64,000 nucleotides of DNA from assembly GCF_019351405.1 (NCBI RefSeq), contig NZ_JAHWZX010000002.1:248001-312000 (forward strand). The letters run 5' to 3'. The notes below the pieces were generated by a model. It ran no database searches, was not told the DNA's origin, and worked only from the letters and a program-made list of their open reading frames with translations. How positions within the stretch are numbered: the stretch's first letter is position 1; every line of letters begins with the position of its first letter. The translations under genes were made by a program, and so were the position numbers. Positions 9,060 to 18,614 of this stretch are shown here, piece after piece. Origin of the DNA: Stakelama flava. GTDB lineage: Bacteria > Pseudomonadota > Alphaproteobacteria > Sphingomonadales > Sphingomonadaceae.

Positions 9060-10396
9060 TCAGGAAAACGGCCATGGGGCTCGAACCGGAGCGCCGGGTG
9101 TGGCGGGCTTTTGCTGGATGCGCAGCGCTTTGCCTTATCCCCGCCATCGCGCAGGCGCAGGAAATTCGCGATTATGGTCCGTTTCTGACCAGCCCCATCC
9201 CGTTCAATCCGGATCGGGGACGTAATGTCAGCGTTCTTGACCGGGAACGCCCCGAATATGAGCCCACCGGAATTCCGGTCGGCGGCTTCATCGCCTATCC
9301 CGAAGTCACCGCCGGCGTTGGGTATTCGGACAATGTTCTGGGCAACACCACCGTCAAACGGTCCGACGGCTTCTTCGCGCTCGACCCTTCGATTCTTCTC
9401 GAAAGCAATTGGTCGCGCAATTCGGTGACGCTTAGCGGCGGGGGAAATTTCCGCCGTTTTTTCGACGTTACGGAGAAAAATGAGGACGGGTATCACGCCG
9501 ACGCGACCGGACGGCTGGATATCAAACAGGGCACCTATATTCTCGGGTCGGCGGGAATACGCCGCTCCTATCAGGCGCAATATGCCAGCGATGTGCCCGA
9601 AAACACGCTCGGCAATATCGCCTATCTGCGTAAGCAGGCCCTGTTGCGCGGCCAATATGAAACGGGCCGGTTCCGCATCATCGGCGCGGCCAACGTCGTC
9701 AATCTCGACTTCAACGACGTCCGCTCGCTGGGCGGAACAGTGATCGACCAGGATTTCCGCGACCGCACCGAAACAGTGGGCGCCGCTCGGCTGGAATACG
9801 CCTTGTCGCCGGACCTGTCCGTGTTCGGTGAGGGTGATTACAAGAATATCGACCATGATCAGAAGCTGATCGGCACGGTTCCCAACCGCGATGGCCATGA
9901 ATTCAAGCTGTTGGGCGGGGTGAGCTTCGACCTCACCGCACTGATGCGCGCGCATGTAGGCGCGGGCTATATTCAGCGCGACTTTGACGCATCGCAACAA
10001 TATCCGCGCATGTCCGGCCTGGCATTCGATACACGCATCGAATATTTTCCTTCCGGCCTTTCGACTGTCTCGCTGGTTGTGAAGCGGGAGATTGAGGAAG
10101 CGGTGACCAGCGGCACAAGCGGATATTTCGCCGACACCGCGGCTATCCGCGTCGATCACGAACTGCTGCGCAACCTGCTGTTGTATATCGGCAGCCAATA
10201 TCAGCGGAACGATTTTGAAAATCTCGACCGCAAGGACGAAATCGCGCTGTTCGAAGGCGGCGCGAATTTCCTTGTATCGCAGGAATGGGCGCTGGGGGGC
10301 GGCCTTCTTTATTCCCGGCGGTCGAGTTCGGGTGCCGCCGCCGGACCGGAATTCGACGAATTCCGCGCCACGATTTCGATCACGCTGCGGCGATAA
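9056..10396 (+). CDS. outer-membrane beta-barrel protein of EPS export (BBP2-like)
   Basis: Outer-membrane protein resembling the putative beta-barrel porin 2 family (VpsM-like), often encoded beside Wza/Wzc genes. A signal peptide ends near residue 34 (AIAQAQE). Then comes a segment with the family-typical FIAYPEVTAGVGYSDNVL. The rest is made of alternating amphipathic strands with aromatic ends, finishing in a short strand (ATISITLRR). Because the Wza-like protein here lacks a membrane-spanning helix, the barrel is a good candidate for the actual outer-membrane pore. That is inference from context. Confidence 0.8.
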   Translation: MIRKTAMGLEPERRVWRAFAGCAALCLIPAIAQAQEIRDYGPFLTSPIPFNPDRGRNVSVLDRERPEYEPTGIPVGGFIAYPEVTAGVGYSDNVLGNTTVKRSDGFFALDPSILLESNWSRNSVTLSGGGNFRRFFDVTEKNEDGYHADATGRLDIKQGTYILGSAGIRRSYQAQYASDVPENTLGNIAYLRKQALLRGQYETGRFRIIGAANVVNLDFNDVRSLGGTVIDQDFRDRTETVGAARLEYALSPDLSVFGEGDYKNIDHDQKLIGTVPNRDGHEFKLLGGVSFDLTALMRAHVGAGYIQRDFDASQQYPRMSGLAFDTRIEYFPSGLSTVSLVVKREIEEAVTSGTSGYFADTAAIRVDHELLRNLLLYIGSQYQRNDFENLDRKDEIALFEGGANFLVSQEWALGGGLLYSRRSSSGAAAGPEFDEFRATISITLRR

Positions 10397-10445
10397 CGCT
10401 TCCCGATCACCTTTTTTATAGCTCCTGTTGAAAGAGCAAGCGCCT

Positions 10446-12608
10446 ATGAACAGTCCGGTCCCCGCCCCCGAATATCCCCGTCGCAGCTATCCGCTCGATC
10501 AGGAGGGAAGCGGCGAAATCAGCGTGATGGCGCTGCTCGACATCATTGCGCGGCGCTGGATTCTGATCGCAGGCATTGCACTCGCCGTGACGATCGCTGC
10601 GATCGCCGCCTCATTCCTGATGACGCCGTTGTATCAGGCGACGAGCCAGGTAAAGATTGATCCCGCCGCGCGCACGGTTACCGACGAACCGTCCCAACAA
10701 ACCTCTCCGCAGGCCGATCAGTCGCGGATCGATACCGAAGTCGAGATACTGCGTTCGCGCGATATCGCCGGCCGGGTCGTGCGTGACCTCAACCTCACCA
10801 GCGATCCTGAATTCCGCCCCGAGTCGGAAACGGCGGCACGGTCAGGCGCGGAAACTTTCGATCGGGTCGTTGAAAACTTCCTCGATCATCTCGAAATCGC
10901 CCGCAATTCGGACAATTATATCGTCTCGGTCAATTTCCGGTCGGAAGATCCCGGAAAAGCGGCAAAAATCGCCAATGCCGTTGCCCAGGCCTATGTCGCG
11001 AGCACGGTGGAGGGGCGTACCGCCAATGCCTCTGAACAGGCCAAATTCCTAAGCCAACGGCTCAACAGCCTGGGCCAGGATGTCCAGAGTTCTGAGCAGC
11101 AACTGGCGCAATATCGTTCACAAGCGGGAATCGTCGAAGGAACGACACAGGGCACGATCGCCGATCAGCAGGTCGGTCCGGTCGCGGTCCAGCTTGCGCA
11201 GGCCGAAAGCGAAGCCGCCTCGGCCCAGGCCGATCTGAACGCGGCGCGTACGCAGGTCGCCAAGGGGCAGCTCACCGCCGTTTCCAGCGTCCTGAACTCG
11301 CCGGTCATCGCCAATCTGCGCAGCCAGCGCGCCCAAGTCGCCGACCAACTGGCCCAGATCGAAGCGCGCTATGGCCCGCGCCATCCGGAATATACACGAG
11401 TAAAAAGCCAGCTCGACGAAATCGATCAGGGACTTCGCGAAGAGGCCGAACGAATCGTTTCCGGGCTGGCTTCGCGGGCCCAGGCCGCGCAGGCGCGCGC
11501 CGCGAGTCTCCGCTCGAGCATGAACCAGGTGCGCAGTGAGCAGGCGGCGAACACCCGCGCCGCGGTTACCGCCGATTCGCTCGAACGGGAGGTCAAGGCC
11601 AAACAGGAAGCTTATGATCAGCTTGCGCAAACGCTCCAGCAGGTGAACCAACAGCGGCGCAACATGCTGCCCAACGCCGTGATCGCGCAGCGCGCGAGCG
11701 TTCCGCTCGATCCCTATTCGCCGAACCGCATTTTGTTCGGCGCCATCGGCCTGATGATCGGGCTGATCCTCGGGCTTGGTTCGGCGGTCCTGATCGAACT
11801 GCTCAGCCGGCGCATCCGCACCTCTACCGATCTGGAGCGGGAGGTCGGCGCGCCGTTCCTCGCGTCCATCCCCCGGCTTACCAGTCGCCAGCTTCGCATC
11901 GACGGTGAGCGGGTATCGCCCGAACGCTTCGCGGTCGTCCGGCCGATGTCGAGCTATGTCGAGGCGTTCCGGGTGGTTCGCAACTCAATCGTGCTGAGCG
12001 CGCAAACGCCGCCTAAGACGATTGCCATCCTGTCCGCACTTCCGGGCGAGGGCAAATCGACATCCTCGCTATCGCTGGCGCGCGTCATGGCGCTGAGCGG
12101 CGACCGCACGATCCTGATCGATTGCGACCTTCGGCGCGGACGGCTTGGGTCGATGGTGGGCGCCGCCGATCGCCCCGGGCTGGTGGAAGTGCTGACCGGC
12201 AATGGCCAACTGGCGGACGCGGTAGTCAAGGATCCTGAAACCGATCTCGATATTTTGCCGCTTCGCGACAAGACGTTCACGCCCGTAGATCTTTTCAGCG
12301 GCGAAGCTATGCATGCATTGCTCGCCGATCTGCGCGAGCGGTATGATTTTGTGATCCTCGACACCGCACCCGTTCTGGCAGTCGCAGATTCGCGCATCGT
12401 GGCTTCGCTCTGCGACACGTCGATCTTCATCGCGCGATCGGAAAGCACGCCGCCGCGGGCAGCTCGTGCCGCAGCCGATCTGATCCGCCATGACGGCACG
12501 ACGATCGGTGGATCAATCCTGTCGATGGTCTCGCTGCGAGGCGGGCGCCTCTCGGCCTCCGACCCTGCTTATTATAGCGCCAAATATCGCCAGTATCGCG
12601 AGGCGTGA
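10446..12608 (+). CDS. EPS chain-length regulator and tyrosine autokinase, Wzc/GumC type
   Basis: Bifunctional polysaccharide co-polymerase. An N-terminal Wzz domain with a membrane helix near residues 40-65 is followed by a long periplasmic coiled-coil region (about 190-400) and a second helix near 430-455. The C-terminal BY-kinase has Walker A ALPGEGKST, Walker A' TILIDCDLRRGRL and Walker B FVILDTAPV. The tail carries a tyrosine cluster (PAYYSAKYRQYREA), the usual autophosphorylation site. ATG at 10446 is chosen over a TTG 18 bases upstream. It controls polymer length and export with the Wza-like and Wzy-like proteins. Confidence 0.93.
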   Translation: MNSPVPAPEYPRRSYPLDQEGSGEISVMALLDIIARRWILIAGIALAVTIAAIAASFLMTPLYQATSQVKIDPAARTVTDEPSQQTSPQADQSRIDTEVEILRSRDIAGRVVRDLNLTSDPEFRPESETAARSGAETFDRVVENFLDHLEIARNSDNYIVSVNFRSEDPGKAAKIANAVAQAYVASTVEGRTANASEQAKFLSQRLNSLGQDVQSSEQQLAQYRSQAGIVEGTTQGTIADQQVGPVAVQLAQAESEAASAQADLNAARTQVAKGQLTAVSSVLNSPVIANLRSQRAQVADQLAQIEARYGPRHPEYTRVKSQLDEIDQGLREEAERIVSGLASRAQAAQARAASLRSSMNQVRSEQAANTRAAVTADSLEREVKAKQEAYDQLAQTLQQVNQQRRNMLPNAVIAQRASVPLDPYSPNRILFGAIGLMIGLILGLGSAVLIELLSRRIRTSTDLEREVGAPFLASIPRLTSRQLRIDGERVSPERFAVVRPMSSYVEAFRVVRNSIVLSAQTPPKTIAILSALPGEGKSTSSLSLARVMALSGDRTILIDCDLRRGRLGSMVGAADRPGLVEVLTGNGQLADAVVKDPETDLDILPLRDKTFTPVDLFSGEAMHALLADLRERYDFVILDTAPVLAVADSRIVASLCDTSIFIARSESTPPRAARAAADLIRHDGTTIGGSILSMVSLRGGRLSASDPAYYSAKYRQYREA

Positions 12609-13342
12609 CGGCAACAGTACAGGCCCGTCGCCACGCTCGGGTGAGGCGCGGTACGAGTCACGCGTCGACGATTCCGCCCCCGCCCCGGTCCGACGCAGTG
12701 ATCGCGACTGGCATGCTGGCGCTGGGCGCACTTGCGTCAGCTTTGGTGGCGGTGCACGAATGGCGTGTCGCCGGCCTGGCTGATGAGGTAGCGACCGCAA
12801 CGCGCGAACCCTTCGGTTCCGACACACGCGATGTGCTCGCAAGAGACCTTGCGGTATGCGAGCATAGCAACGACGACCGGGTGTTGCTCAATTGCGTCGC
12901 GGGGTACAGCGCGCTCGCCCTTCAGGCCGCCGGTGCGCCTGAAGGTTCAAGGTTCGTGGCGCGGACTCTCGACGCCGACAGCCGCCTGCAACGCATCTCG
13001 CCCGCGCTGGGTACTGCGCAGATTATGCACGCACTTGCGCTTTCCACCGCCGGGCGCGACCGTGCGGCGGCGCTGGCGTTGCGTAAAAGCTATACGCTCA
13101 CGCCCTACTCGCCTCAGGGCGGCGTGTGGCGCCTTTGGTGGGGCGGCCGCCATTGGCAATTGCTCGACATGGATACGCGGCGAGCCCTGGAAATCGAGGC
13201 ACTATGGTATGGCAGCCAGGGCCAGAGTCAGCGCCAAGCTGTGATCGACGCGATCGACGATACGCCTGCCTATCTTCCCGTGGCGTTGCGGCTTCCCGGC
13301 CGGGTGCTGGAAGCTACACCGCTACCGCCCGCGCACGAATAG
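12605..13342 (+). CDS. single-pass membrane protein of unknown function in EPS operon
   Basis: I do not recognise this 245-residue protein. A basic N-terminus is followed by one membrane helix at about residues 35-52 (TGMLALGALASALVAVHEW). The rest is Ala/Leu-rich and apparently helical, with a loose TPR-like look (GTAQIMHALALSTAGRDRAAALALRKSY). A GTG start overlaps the Wzc stop (GTGA), so it is co-translated with it. Its 3' end overlaps the convergent Wzy-like gene by 29 bases. It may be an accessory subunit of the Wzc/Wzy machinery. Confidence 0.65.
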   Translation: MTATVQARRHARVRRGTSHASTIPPPPRSDAVIATGMLALGALASALVAVHEWRVAGLADEVATATREPFGSDTRDVLARDLAVCEHSNDDRVLLNCVAGYSALALQAAGAPEGSRFVARTLDADSRLQRISPALGTAQIMHALALSTAGRDRAAALALRKSYTLTPYSPQGGVWRLWWGGRHWQLLDMDTRRALEIEALWYGSQGQSQRQAVIDAIDDTPAYLPVALRLPGRVLEATPLPPAHE

Positions 13343-14639
13343 TCCGGCTGAACGCAATACCCGCCAGCCACGCGACCAGGCAAAGCGCAACCGGAACATC
13401 CAGCGCAATGTCGATGAGCCCGGCGATCACCCCGATCGCGAAAGCGGCGCATATTCCCAGCATGCGGATGTCGTAGGCGATATAGCGCCGGGTCTGCAGG
13501 ATCGGTGTCGCCAGTGCGGCCCCCCCCGCCAATATCAGCAGGGCGTAGGGCCACCCGCCCTCCAGCGCGGCGTGAAGCACGACATTGTGCGCAGCGCCGA
13601 AATTCCATCGATGCAGCGCGCTGGTTTCACTCAGGGTGGCAAGATTCACATTGCTGAAATTGCCGAGGCCGTAGCCGAAAAAGGGATGCTGAAAACTGAT
13701 CTGCGCGAAATCGATCATATCGCGCAGGCGCAAGTTGAAATCCCCGCTTAATCCGGCGAATTTGTGCAGTACGCGGCCGCCGACCAAGGCGAGCAGGGCA
13801 AGCGGCGGAACAACCAGAATCGAAATTGCGGGAACCGCCACTACCGCGCCGTGCCGCCAGAGATCGCGGCCCCTTCGTACAACCAAAGCCATCACGCCAA
13901 GCCCGGCCAGCATGAGCGCCATCCGTGACTGGGTAAGTGCGATTCCGCCTGCGCAAAAACTCATCGCGCCAAGAACGATACCAAGCTTGAGAACCGGGTA
14001 ATTACCGGTGCGTCGCATCGGATCGGCGAAACGATCGACAAGCGCCAAAAATTCCGCGCATGTCAACGTCACCAGCATGGCCAGCAAGGTTCCGGCGGTA
14101 TTAGCGTTACGCATGGTCAGCGCAAAGCGGGCATATTGCGACTGCGGCACGTGCCATAGAGCGACATAGGAGATGCCGAGTGCCTTCAACGTGACTGCCA
14201 TGGCCAGCCAGAGAAGCGAGAGCGCAATCAGAATGCGGATCGAAAGTCGCGACACCCCGGCATACGCGCCCATTACGGTTCCCATTATAAGCCAGGCCAG
14301 CGCAGCGCACTGTACCACCAGGCGCGGCGCGATGCTGGCACGCGACAGCGTATCGACGGCAAACATACCGCGAGGAAATATGATCGACGCGATTAACGGC
14401 AATGCCGCCCAAATAAGCGCAGCGCCGAAACACAATATTGCGGGCATCAGGTCTCGCCAGACCTGCGGACCGGGCGGGATCAGGTGAAGGACGACAATCG
14501 CGCCTGAAAACGAAGCCAGGCTGAAAAAGGCACCCAGCAAGCTGGTGTTCGCGCCCAGCGCCATCCAGCCGCAAAAGAGCATCGTCGGAGCGAGCGCTGC
14601 GGCAGTGGCCTGCCGGGCAGACATGGTGATTGTAGACAT
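13314..14639 (-). CDS. O-antigen ligase/Wzy-like polymerase
   Basis: Polytopic inner-membrane protein with about ten hydrophobic segments and a larger periplasmic loop near residues 300-370 that contains HPFFGYGLGNFSN and the AHNVVLHAALEGG motif of the Wzy_C/O-antigen ligase family. In an EPS locus it most probably polymerises repeat units rather than ligating O-antigen. ATG at 14639 is used because the upstream extension from a GTG at 14702 is rich in charged residues and has no membrane character. A second ATG five codons further in is also possible. It is divergent from the GT2 gene at 14896. Confidence 0.85.
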   Translation of the reverse strand: MSTITMSARQATAAALAPTMLFCGWMALGANTSLLGAFFSLASFSGAIVVLHLIPPGPQVWRDLMPAILCFGAALIWAALPLIASIIFPRGMFAVDTLSRASIAPRLVVQCAALAWLIMGTVMGAYAGVSRLSIRILIALSLLWLAMAVTLKALGISYVALWHVPQSQYARFALTMRNANTAGTLLAMLVTLTCAEFLALVDRFADPMRRTGNYPVLKLGIVLGAMSFCAGGIALTQSRMALMLAGLGVMALVVRRGRDLWRHGAVVAVPAISILVVPPLALLALVGGRVLHKFAGLSGDFNLRLRDMIDFAQISFQHPFFGYGLGNFSNVNLATLSETSALHRWNFGAAHNVVLHAALEGGWPYALLILAGGAALATPILQTRRYIAYDIRMLGICAAFAIGVIAGLIDIALDVPVALCLVAWLAGIAFSRTIRARAVAV

Positions 14640-14879
14640 CCTTCCCCCGGCCGTCTGGCGACCTTCATTCGCGGCACCGGGCGCGGCTATTTCCTTCCGC
14701 ACCGTCCCTTTATTGGACGCATCGTCTCCGTAACGGGTTGGAATCGACGATCCAATGCAAATTTCTTATACGCTTATCCTGCAAGTAGGTGGAAAATTAA
14801 CACTAAGTCGCTACCATGCGGCGATATTCAATTGGCGGCAGCGCTGAAGCGTTAATTATTCGCTCGAACGATCGCTGGT

Positions 14880-14889
14880 GGAGGAGAGG
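14880..14889 (+). promoter_or_regulatory. strong Shine-Dalgarno deciding the GT2 start
   Basis: GGAGGAGAGG lies 6 bases before ATG 14896. An in-frame GTG at 14878 overlaps this purine run and cannot use it, so ATG 14896 is taken as the start. Confidence 0.75.
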
Positions 14890-14895
14890 TTGCCC

Positions 14896-16074
14896 ATGGT
14901 CGCACTTTTTTTGGCGATCGCGGCAGTTGTGCTGCTGCTGCTGGCAGCGCATCCTTTCGTCACCTATCCGCTTTCACTCTTCTGGTTCGCTCGCCGCCGC
15001 AGGCCGGTTCCGGGAATGATCGAAAGCCCCCGGCCAAGCTGTGCAATATGCATATCGGCATATAACGAGGAAAAGAGCATCGTCGCGAAGGTGGAGCAAT
15101 CGCTCGCCATGGCTGAACGCTACGGCCCGGCCACGATCCATATCTATGTCGACGGGTGCAGCGACCGGACGGCGGAGTTGCTGCAACCCTATGCCGACCG
15201 AATCGACCTGGTGGTTTCCGAAGAGCGTTCGGGAAAGACCCACGGTCTCAACGTCCTGATCGAAAGATCGCAAAGCGACCTGTTGATGTTCACCGACGCC
15301 AATGTCGACAGCGATGCAGATGCGCTGGTGCGGCTGGCGCAGCCCTTCGCCGATCCCCGTATCGGTTGTACCACCGCCCGTCTGGTCTATTCGAATCCGG
15401 ATGAATCGGCGACCAGCTTTATCGGTGCGCTCTACTGGCGAATCGAAGAAGCGGTTAAACAGATCGAGAGCGACACGCTAGGCGTGGTCGGCGTGGATGG
15501 CGCCAGCTTCATGGTGCGCCGCTCGCTATATCGCTCCGCCCCGCCCGACCTGATCGACGATCTGTACGTGACGATCGGCGTGATGACCGCCGGAGCGACA
15601 GTCGTGCGCGTACCCGAAGTCGTGGTGCAGGAACGCAGCGCCGTCCAGGCGAAAGAAGAATTCCATCGAAAGATGCGAATTTCATGCCAGGCGATGAACG
15701 TGCATCGCGCGCTTCGCGGCGAATTACGCAAGCAACCGTTCATCGTTCGATACGGGTACACGTCACACCGCCTGCTTAAATGGCTGATGCCCTATTTCCT
15801 GCTGGGTGCCGGCCTGTGCGCGCTGGGCGCAATAACGGCCGCGTTTGGATGGATTACGGGCGTCGCAGCTATCCTGATCGCCGCGGCGATACTGGTGGGT
15901 GGCGCGGCCGGCGTCCCCGTTCTTTCGATCGCCTATTCCTCGGCGCTGGCGCTTCTTGGCGTAGGCCTTGGCATCGCGCAGTCGCTGTTCGGCAAGCAGC
16001 GCTATCGCACGTGGGAACCCGCTGCGACCATTCGAAGTTCGCAGTCGACGGCGGAGGCGCGGGGGCGTAGTTGA
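14896..16074 (+). CDS. membrane glycosyltransferase, family 2
   Basis: Inner-membrane GT-A glycosyltransferase for EPS repeat-unit assembly. An N-terminal helix with AHPFVTYPLSLFW is followed by the catalytic domain (ISAYNEEKS, VDGCSDRT, a TDAN metal site, GVDGASFMVRRSLY, DDLYVTIGV). Two or three C-terminal hydrophobic segments span about residues 300-370. It is paralogous to the minus-strand enzyme at 2728-3861. The two genes lie about 11 kb apart in the same locus and may add neighbouring sugars. The next gene overlaps its stop. Confidence 0.9.
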   Translation: MVALFLAIAAVVLLLLAAHPFVTYPLSLFWFARRRRPVPGMIESPRPSCAICISAYNEEKSIVAKVEQSLAMAERYGPATIHIYVDGCSDRTAELLQPYADRIDLVVSEERSGKTHGLNVLIERSQSDLLMFTDANVDSDADALVRLAQPFADPRIGCTTARLVYSNPDESATSFIGALYWRIEEAVKQIESDTLGVVGVDGASFMVRRSLYRSAPPDLIDDLYVTIGVMTAGATVVRVPEVVVQERSAVQAKEEFHRKMRISCQAMNVHRALRGELRKQPFIVRYGYTSHRLLKWLMPYFLLGAGLCALGAITAAFGWITGVAAILIAAAILVGGAAGVPVLSIAYSSALALLGVGLGIAQSLFGKQRYRTWEPAATIRSSQSTAEARGRS

Positions 16075-16829
16075 TCTTCGGATCGAAAGGCCGCACCGGC
16101 CACCAACCCAGGACCGCACGTGGCGAACGTGTTTACGCCATCGGCGATGTTCACGGTTGTTTTCATGAACTACGCCGGTTGCTGGAACTGATCCGCACGC
16201 ATCATGAATCTCGCCCGCCCGCCGACCGGCTTCGGCTAATCGTATTGGGCGACCTTATCGACAGGGGACCCGATTCGGCGCGTGTCGTCCGCTTTCTGAA
16301 AAACCTCTCCGAAGCCACCGGTAGCCTGTCGGTGCTGATGGGCAATCATGAAGAGATGATGCTTGCCTCGCTCGCCGGCGACCGGGCTGCAATGCGCCTA
16401 TGGACGACGCACGGCGGACGCGAAACGCTGGCAAGCTTTGGTTTCGATCCCGCCCGCCTCGACAATGGCGAAGAAATGCGCGCGCTGGCCGGCGCAATGC
16501 GCGAAGCAGTGTCGCAGCCGGTGATCGACTGGCTGCGGGCCCGCCCGTTATGGGAAAGGTCTGGCGACTATCTTTTCGTACATGCCGGCGTTCGCCCGGG
16601 CGTGGCGCTCGACCGGCAACAGCGGCACGACCTGTTGTGGATTCGCGACGATTTCCTCAACTGGGAAGGCGCGCTTGGCGGGGCCACTGTCGTCCATGGC
16701 CATAGCATCGAAACCGAACCACAAGCGGGTCGCTGGCGCATCGGTATCGATACCGGGGCCTATCGCACCGGTCGGCTAACCGCGCTTTTCGTCGAGGACG
16801 GGGAACGCGAATTCCTGACCGTTGAATAG
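16071..16829 (+). CDS. PPP-family metallophosphoesterase
   Basis: Cytoplasmic metal-dependent phosphatase of the PPP (serine/threonine phosphatase-like) family. The metal ligands are visible in order: GDVHG near residue 24, GDLIDRGPDS near 60, GNHEEM near 89, then VHAGV and VHGHSIE in the C-terminal half. It starts with TTG overlapping the GT2 stop (TTGA), so it is translationally coupled to the glycosyltransferase. No low-molecular-weight Wzb-type phosphatase is seen in the locus, so this enzyme could dephosphorylate the Wzc-like kinase or a sugar-lipid intermediate. That role is speculation from context. Confidence 0.85.
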   Translation: MIFGSKGRTGHQPRTARGERVYAIGDVHGCFHELRRLLELIRTHHESRPPADRLRLIVLGDLIDRGPDSARVVRFLKNLSEATGSLSVLMGNHEEMMLASLAGDRAAMRLWTTHGGRETLASFGFDPARLDNGEEMRALAGAMREAVSQPVIDWLRARPLWERSGDYLFVHAGVRPGVALDRQQRHDLLWIRDDFLNWEGALGGATVVHGHSIETEPQAGRWRIGIDTGAYRTGRLTALFVEDGEREFLTVE

Positions 16830-16928
16830 GATTGCGGCGCAAACGACCATGGTTTGCCGCACGGCCTCCGCACCCGAAACCATGGGTAGAAAGGCAAGCG
16901 CAGTGTGTCTGCGCACGATCCGGCCGGA

Positions 16929-18614
16929 TTATTGTCCCTGTCGGGCCGCTCCCGCGATATGCCCGGAAAGACGCAGCGACAGAGCAAGCAGGGCGAGCGT
17001 CGGATTAGCAAAACTGGAGGTACTGAACGCGGCCGCGCCCGCCACATAAAGCCCGCGCGTGCCAAAGACTTCGCAATTGGCGTCGCACACCCCGTTTTCG
17101 GGCGCATCCGCCATCCGCGCGGTGCCGATATGGTGCCCGCCGACCGGGATTTTGCGGGTAAGCGCGGTTTCGTAATCGCGATCGGTCAGCTTCACGGCAA
17201 CGGTATCGCTGCCATTGAAAGCATCGGCGACGATGCGGAGTCCATCAACCAGCCGGCGATGATCCGCCTCAGTCGTCCGCCATTCGACCGACACGCGCGG
17301 CAGACCATGCGCATCCAAACTGTCACCCAGCATGATCCGGCTGTCGGGATTGGGCTCCTGTTCGGCGTTGACGTCGAGCGGGTAGCGATTGCGCGGATCG
17401 CGCAGCACTACCGAGGGTAGTTTGCGCCGCGCAAAGGTACGGCGGCGCGCAAAATCATAGGTGAAGGCAGCGAGCCTGGGCGCACCGAAAACCATATTGC
17501 GCATATGCGCACCCCAAAAGGAAAGCGCTGTCCCCCCGCGATCACGCCGCATCTGATCCTCCAGCGAGGTCAGTTTGCGCGCATATTCAGGAACGATCCG
17601 GCTTTTTACCAGATACATCGCCGAAAGCACCGGGTGACGGTGATCGGGATCGACGATATTGGCGTGATTGGGGCGGAGCACCAACCCGGCCAGCCGATGC
17701 CGCCGCTGCGCCTCGGGCGACAGCCAGATATATCGACGGCAGTAAACTCCCTCAGGCGAGCGCTGATAGTCCATTCGCACCTGATCGACGCGGTCGCGAA
17801 AATGGATTTCGCCGAGTTCGCCCTCGAAATGGCATTGGTAGAAGCGGCCGACCAGATCGCGTTCATTGCCGAGGCCGCACCGCTTCGCCTCGTTCGAAAC
17901 AAGCAGCAGCCGGGCGGTTTCGATGCCTCCTGCCGCAACGATGACGCGCGGCGACGCTATCTCGAACGTTCTTTCCCCATCGCCACGGACACGCACGCCG
18001 CGTGCCTGTCCGCCATTTGCATCGGTAAGTATCTGCACCACGGGCGCGTTGAGCAACACGCGTATCCGCGGGGAGGATTGCAACCGGTCGCGATAATATT
18101 CGCCGAAATGCACCGGATGGCTGAAGCGTTCGATCCGGTCGAGCACCACGTCTGGCGAATCGATACCCGGCGCCAGCGGCGCTGGTTCGCCGGGCAACGC
18201 CTCTCCAGCGGCGAAATGCGCCGGGCCGGCATCGGCATAGTCCAGCGCCCGGGCATAATGGTCGGCGACATCGGCATAGCCGATCGGCCAGCGGCCATGC
18301 GCAATCCATGGGCGATCTTCAAAATCGATCGGGTCGAAGGGGATGCATCGCCCGCCCCACACCGACGTCGAGCCGCCCAGCACGCGTCGTCGGAACATAT
18401 CGATTGTGCCATGGCTGGCCGGTTCGACCGAATGGGCGCGATAAAAATCCTGGCTGGCGGAATCGAATGCTGTTCCGCCTGCTTCCAGCAGCACGACGTC
18501 CAGACCCGCCCCGGCAAGTTCCAGTGCGAGGACGATACCGGCGGCACCGGCACCGATTACGGTTACGTCCGCACGAAGATCGTTGGGTATATCCCCGCGC
18601 GCGTCGAGAATCAT
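16929..18614 (-). CDS. GMC-family FAD oxidoreductase
   Basis: FAD-dependent alcohol/sugar oxidoreductase. The dinucleotide-binding motif GAGAAGIVLALELAGAG sits near residues 22-38 and is followed by an LLEAGG acidic strand end. The C-terminal half has the conserved catalytic region VGGHHIGTARM and the closing FAD-binding motif GLYVAGAAAFSTSSFANPT. There is no signal peptide. Its start overlaps the stop of the aldo/keto reductase gene, so the two redox enzymes are co-translated. In an EPS locus they may oxidise or epimerise a sugar or lipid-linked sugar. The substrate is unknown. Confidence 0.88.
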   Translation of the reverse strand: MILDARGDIPNDLRADVTVIGAGAAGIVLALELAGAGLDVVLLEAGGTAFDSASQDFYRAHSVEPASHGTIDMFRRRVLGGSTSVWGGRCIPFDPIDFEDRPWIAHGRWPIGYADVADHYARALDYADAGPAHFAAGEALPGEPAPLAPGIDSPDVVLDRIERFSHPVHFGEYYRDRLQSSPRIRVLLNAPVVQILTDANGGQARGVRVRGDGERTFEIASPRVIVAAGGIETARLLLVSNEAKRCGLGNERDLVGRFYQCHFEGELGEIHFRDRVDQVRMDYQRSPEGVYCRRYIWLSPEAQRRHRLAGLVLRPNHANIVDPDHRHPVLSAMYLVKSRIVPEYARKLTSLEDQMRRDRGGTALSFWGAHMRNMVFGAPRLAAFTYDFARRRTFARRKLPSVVLRDPRNRYPLDVNAEQEPNPDSRIMLGDSLDAHGLPRVSVEWRTTEADHRRLVDGLRIVADAFNGSDTVAVKLTDRDYETALTRKIPVGGHHIGTARMADAPENGVCDANCEVFGTRGLYVAGAAAFSTSSFANPTLALLALSLRLSGHIAGAARQGQ

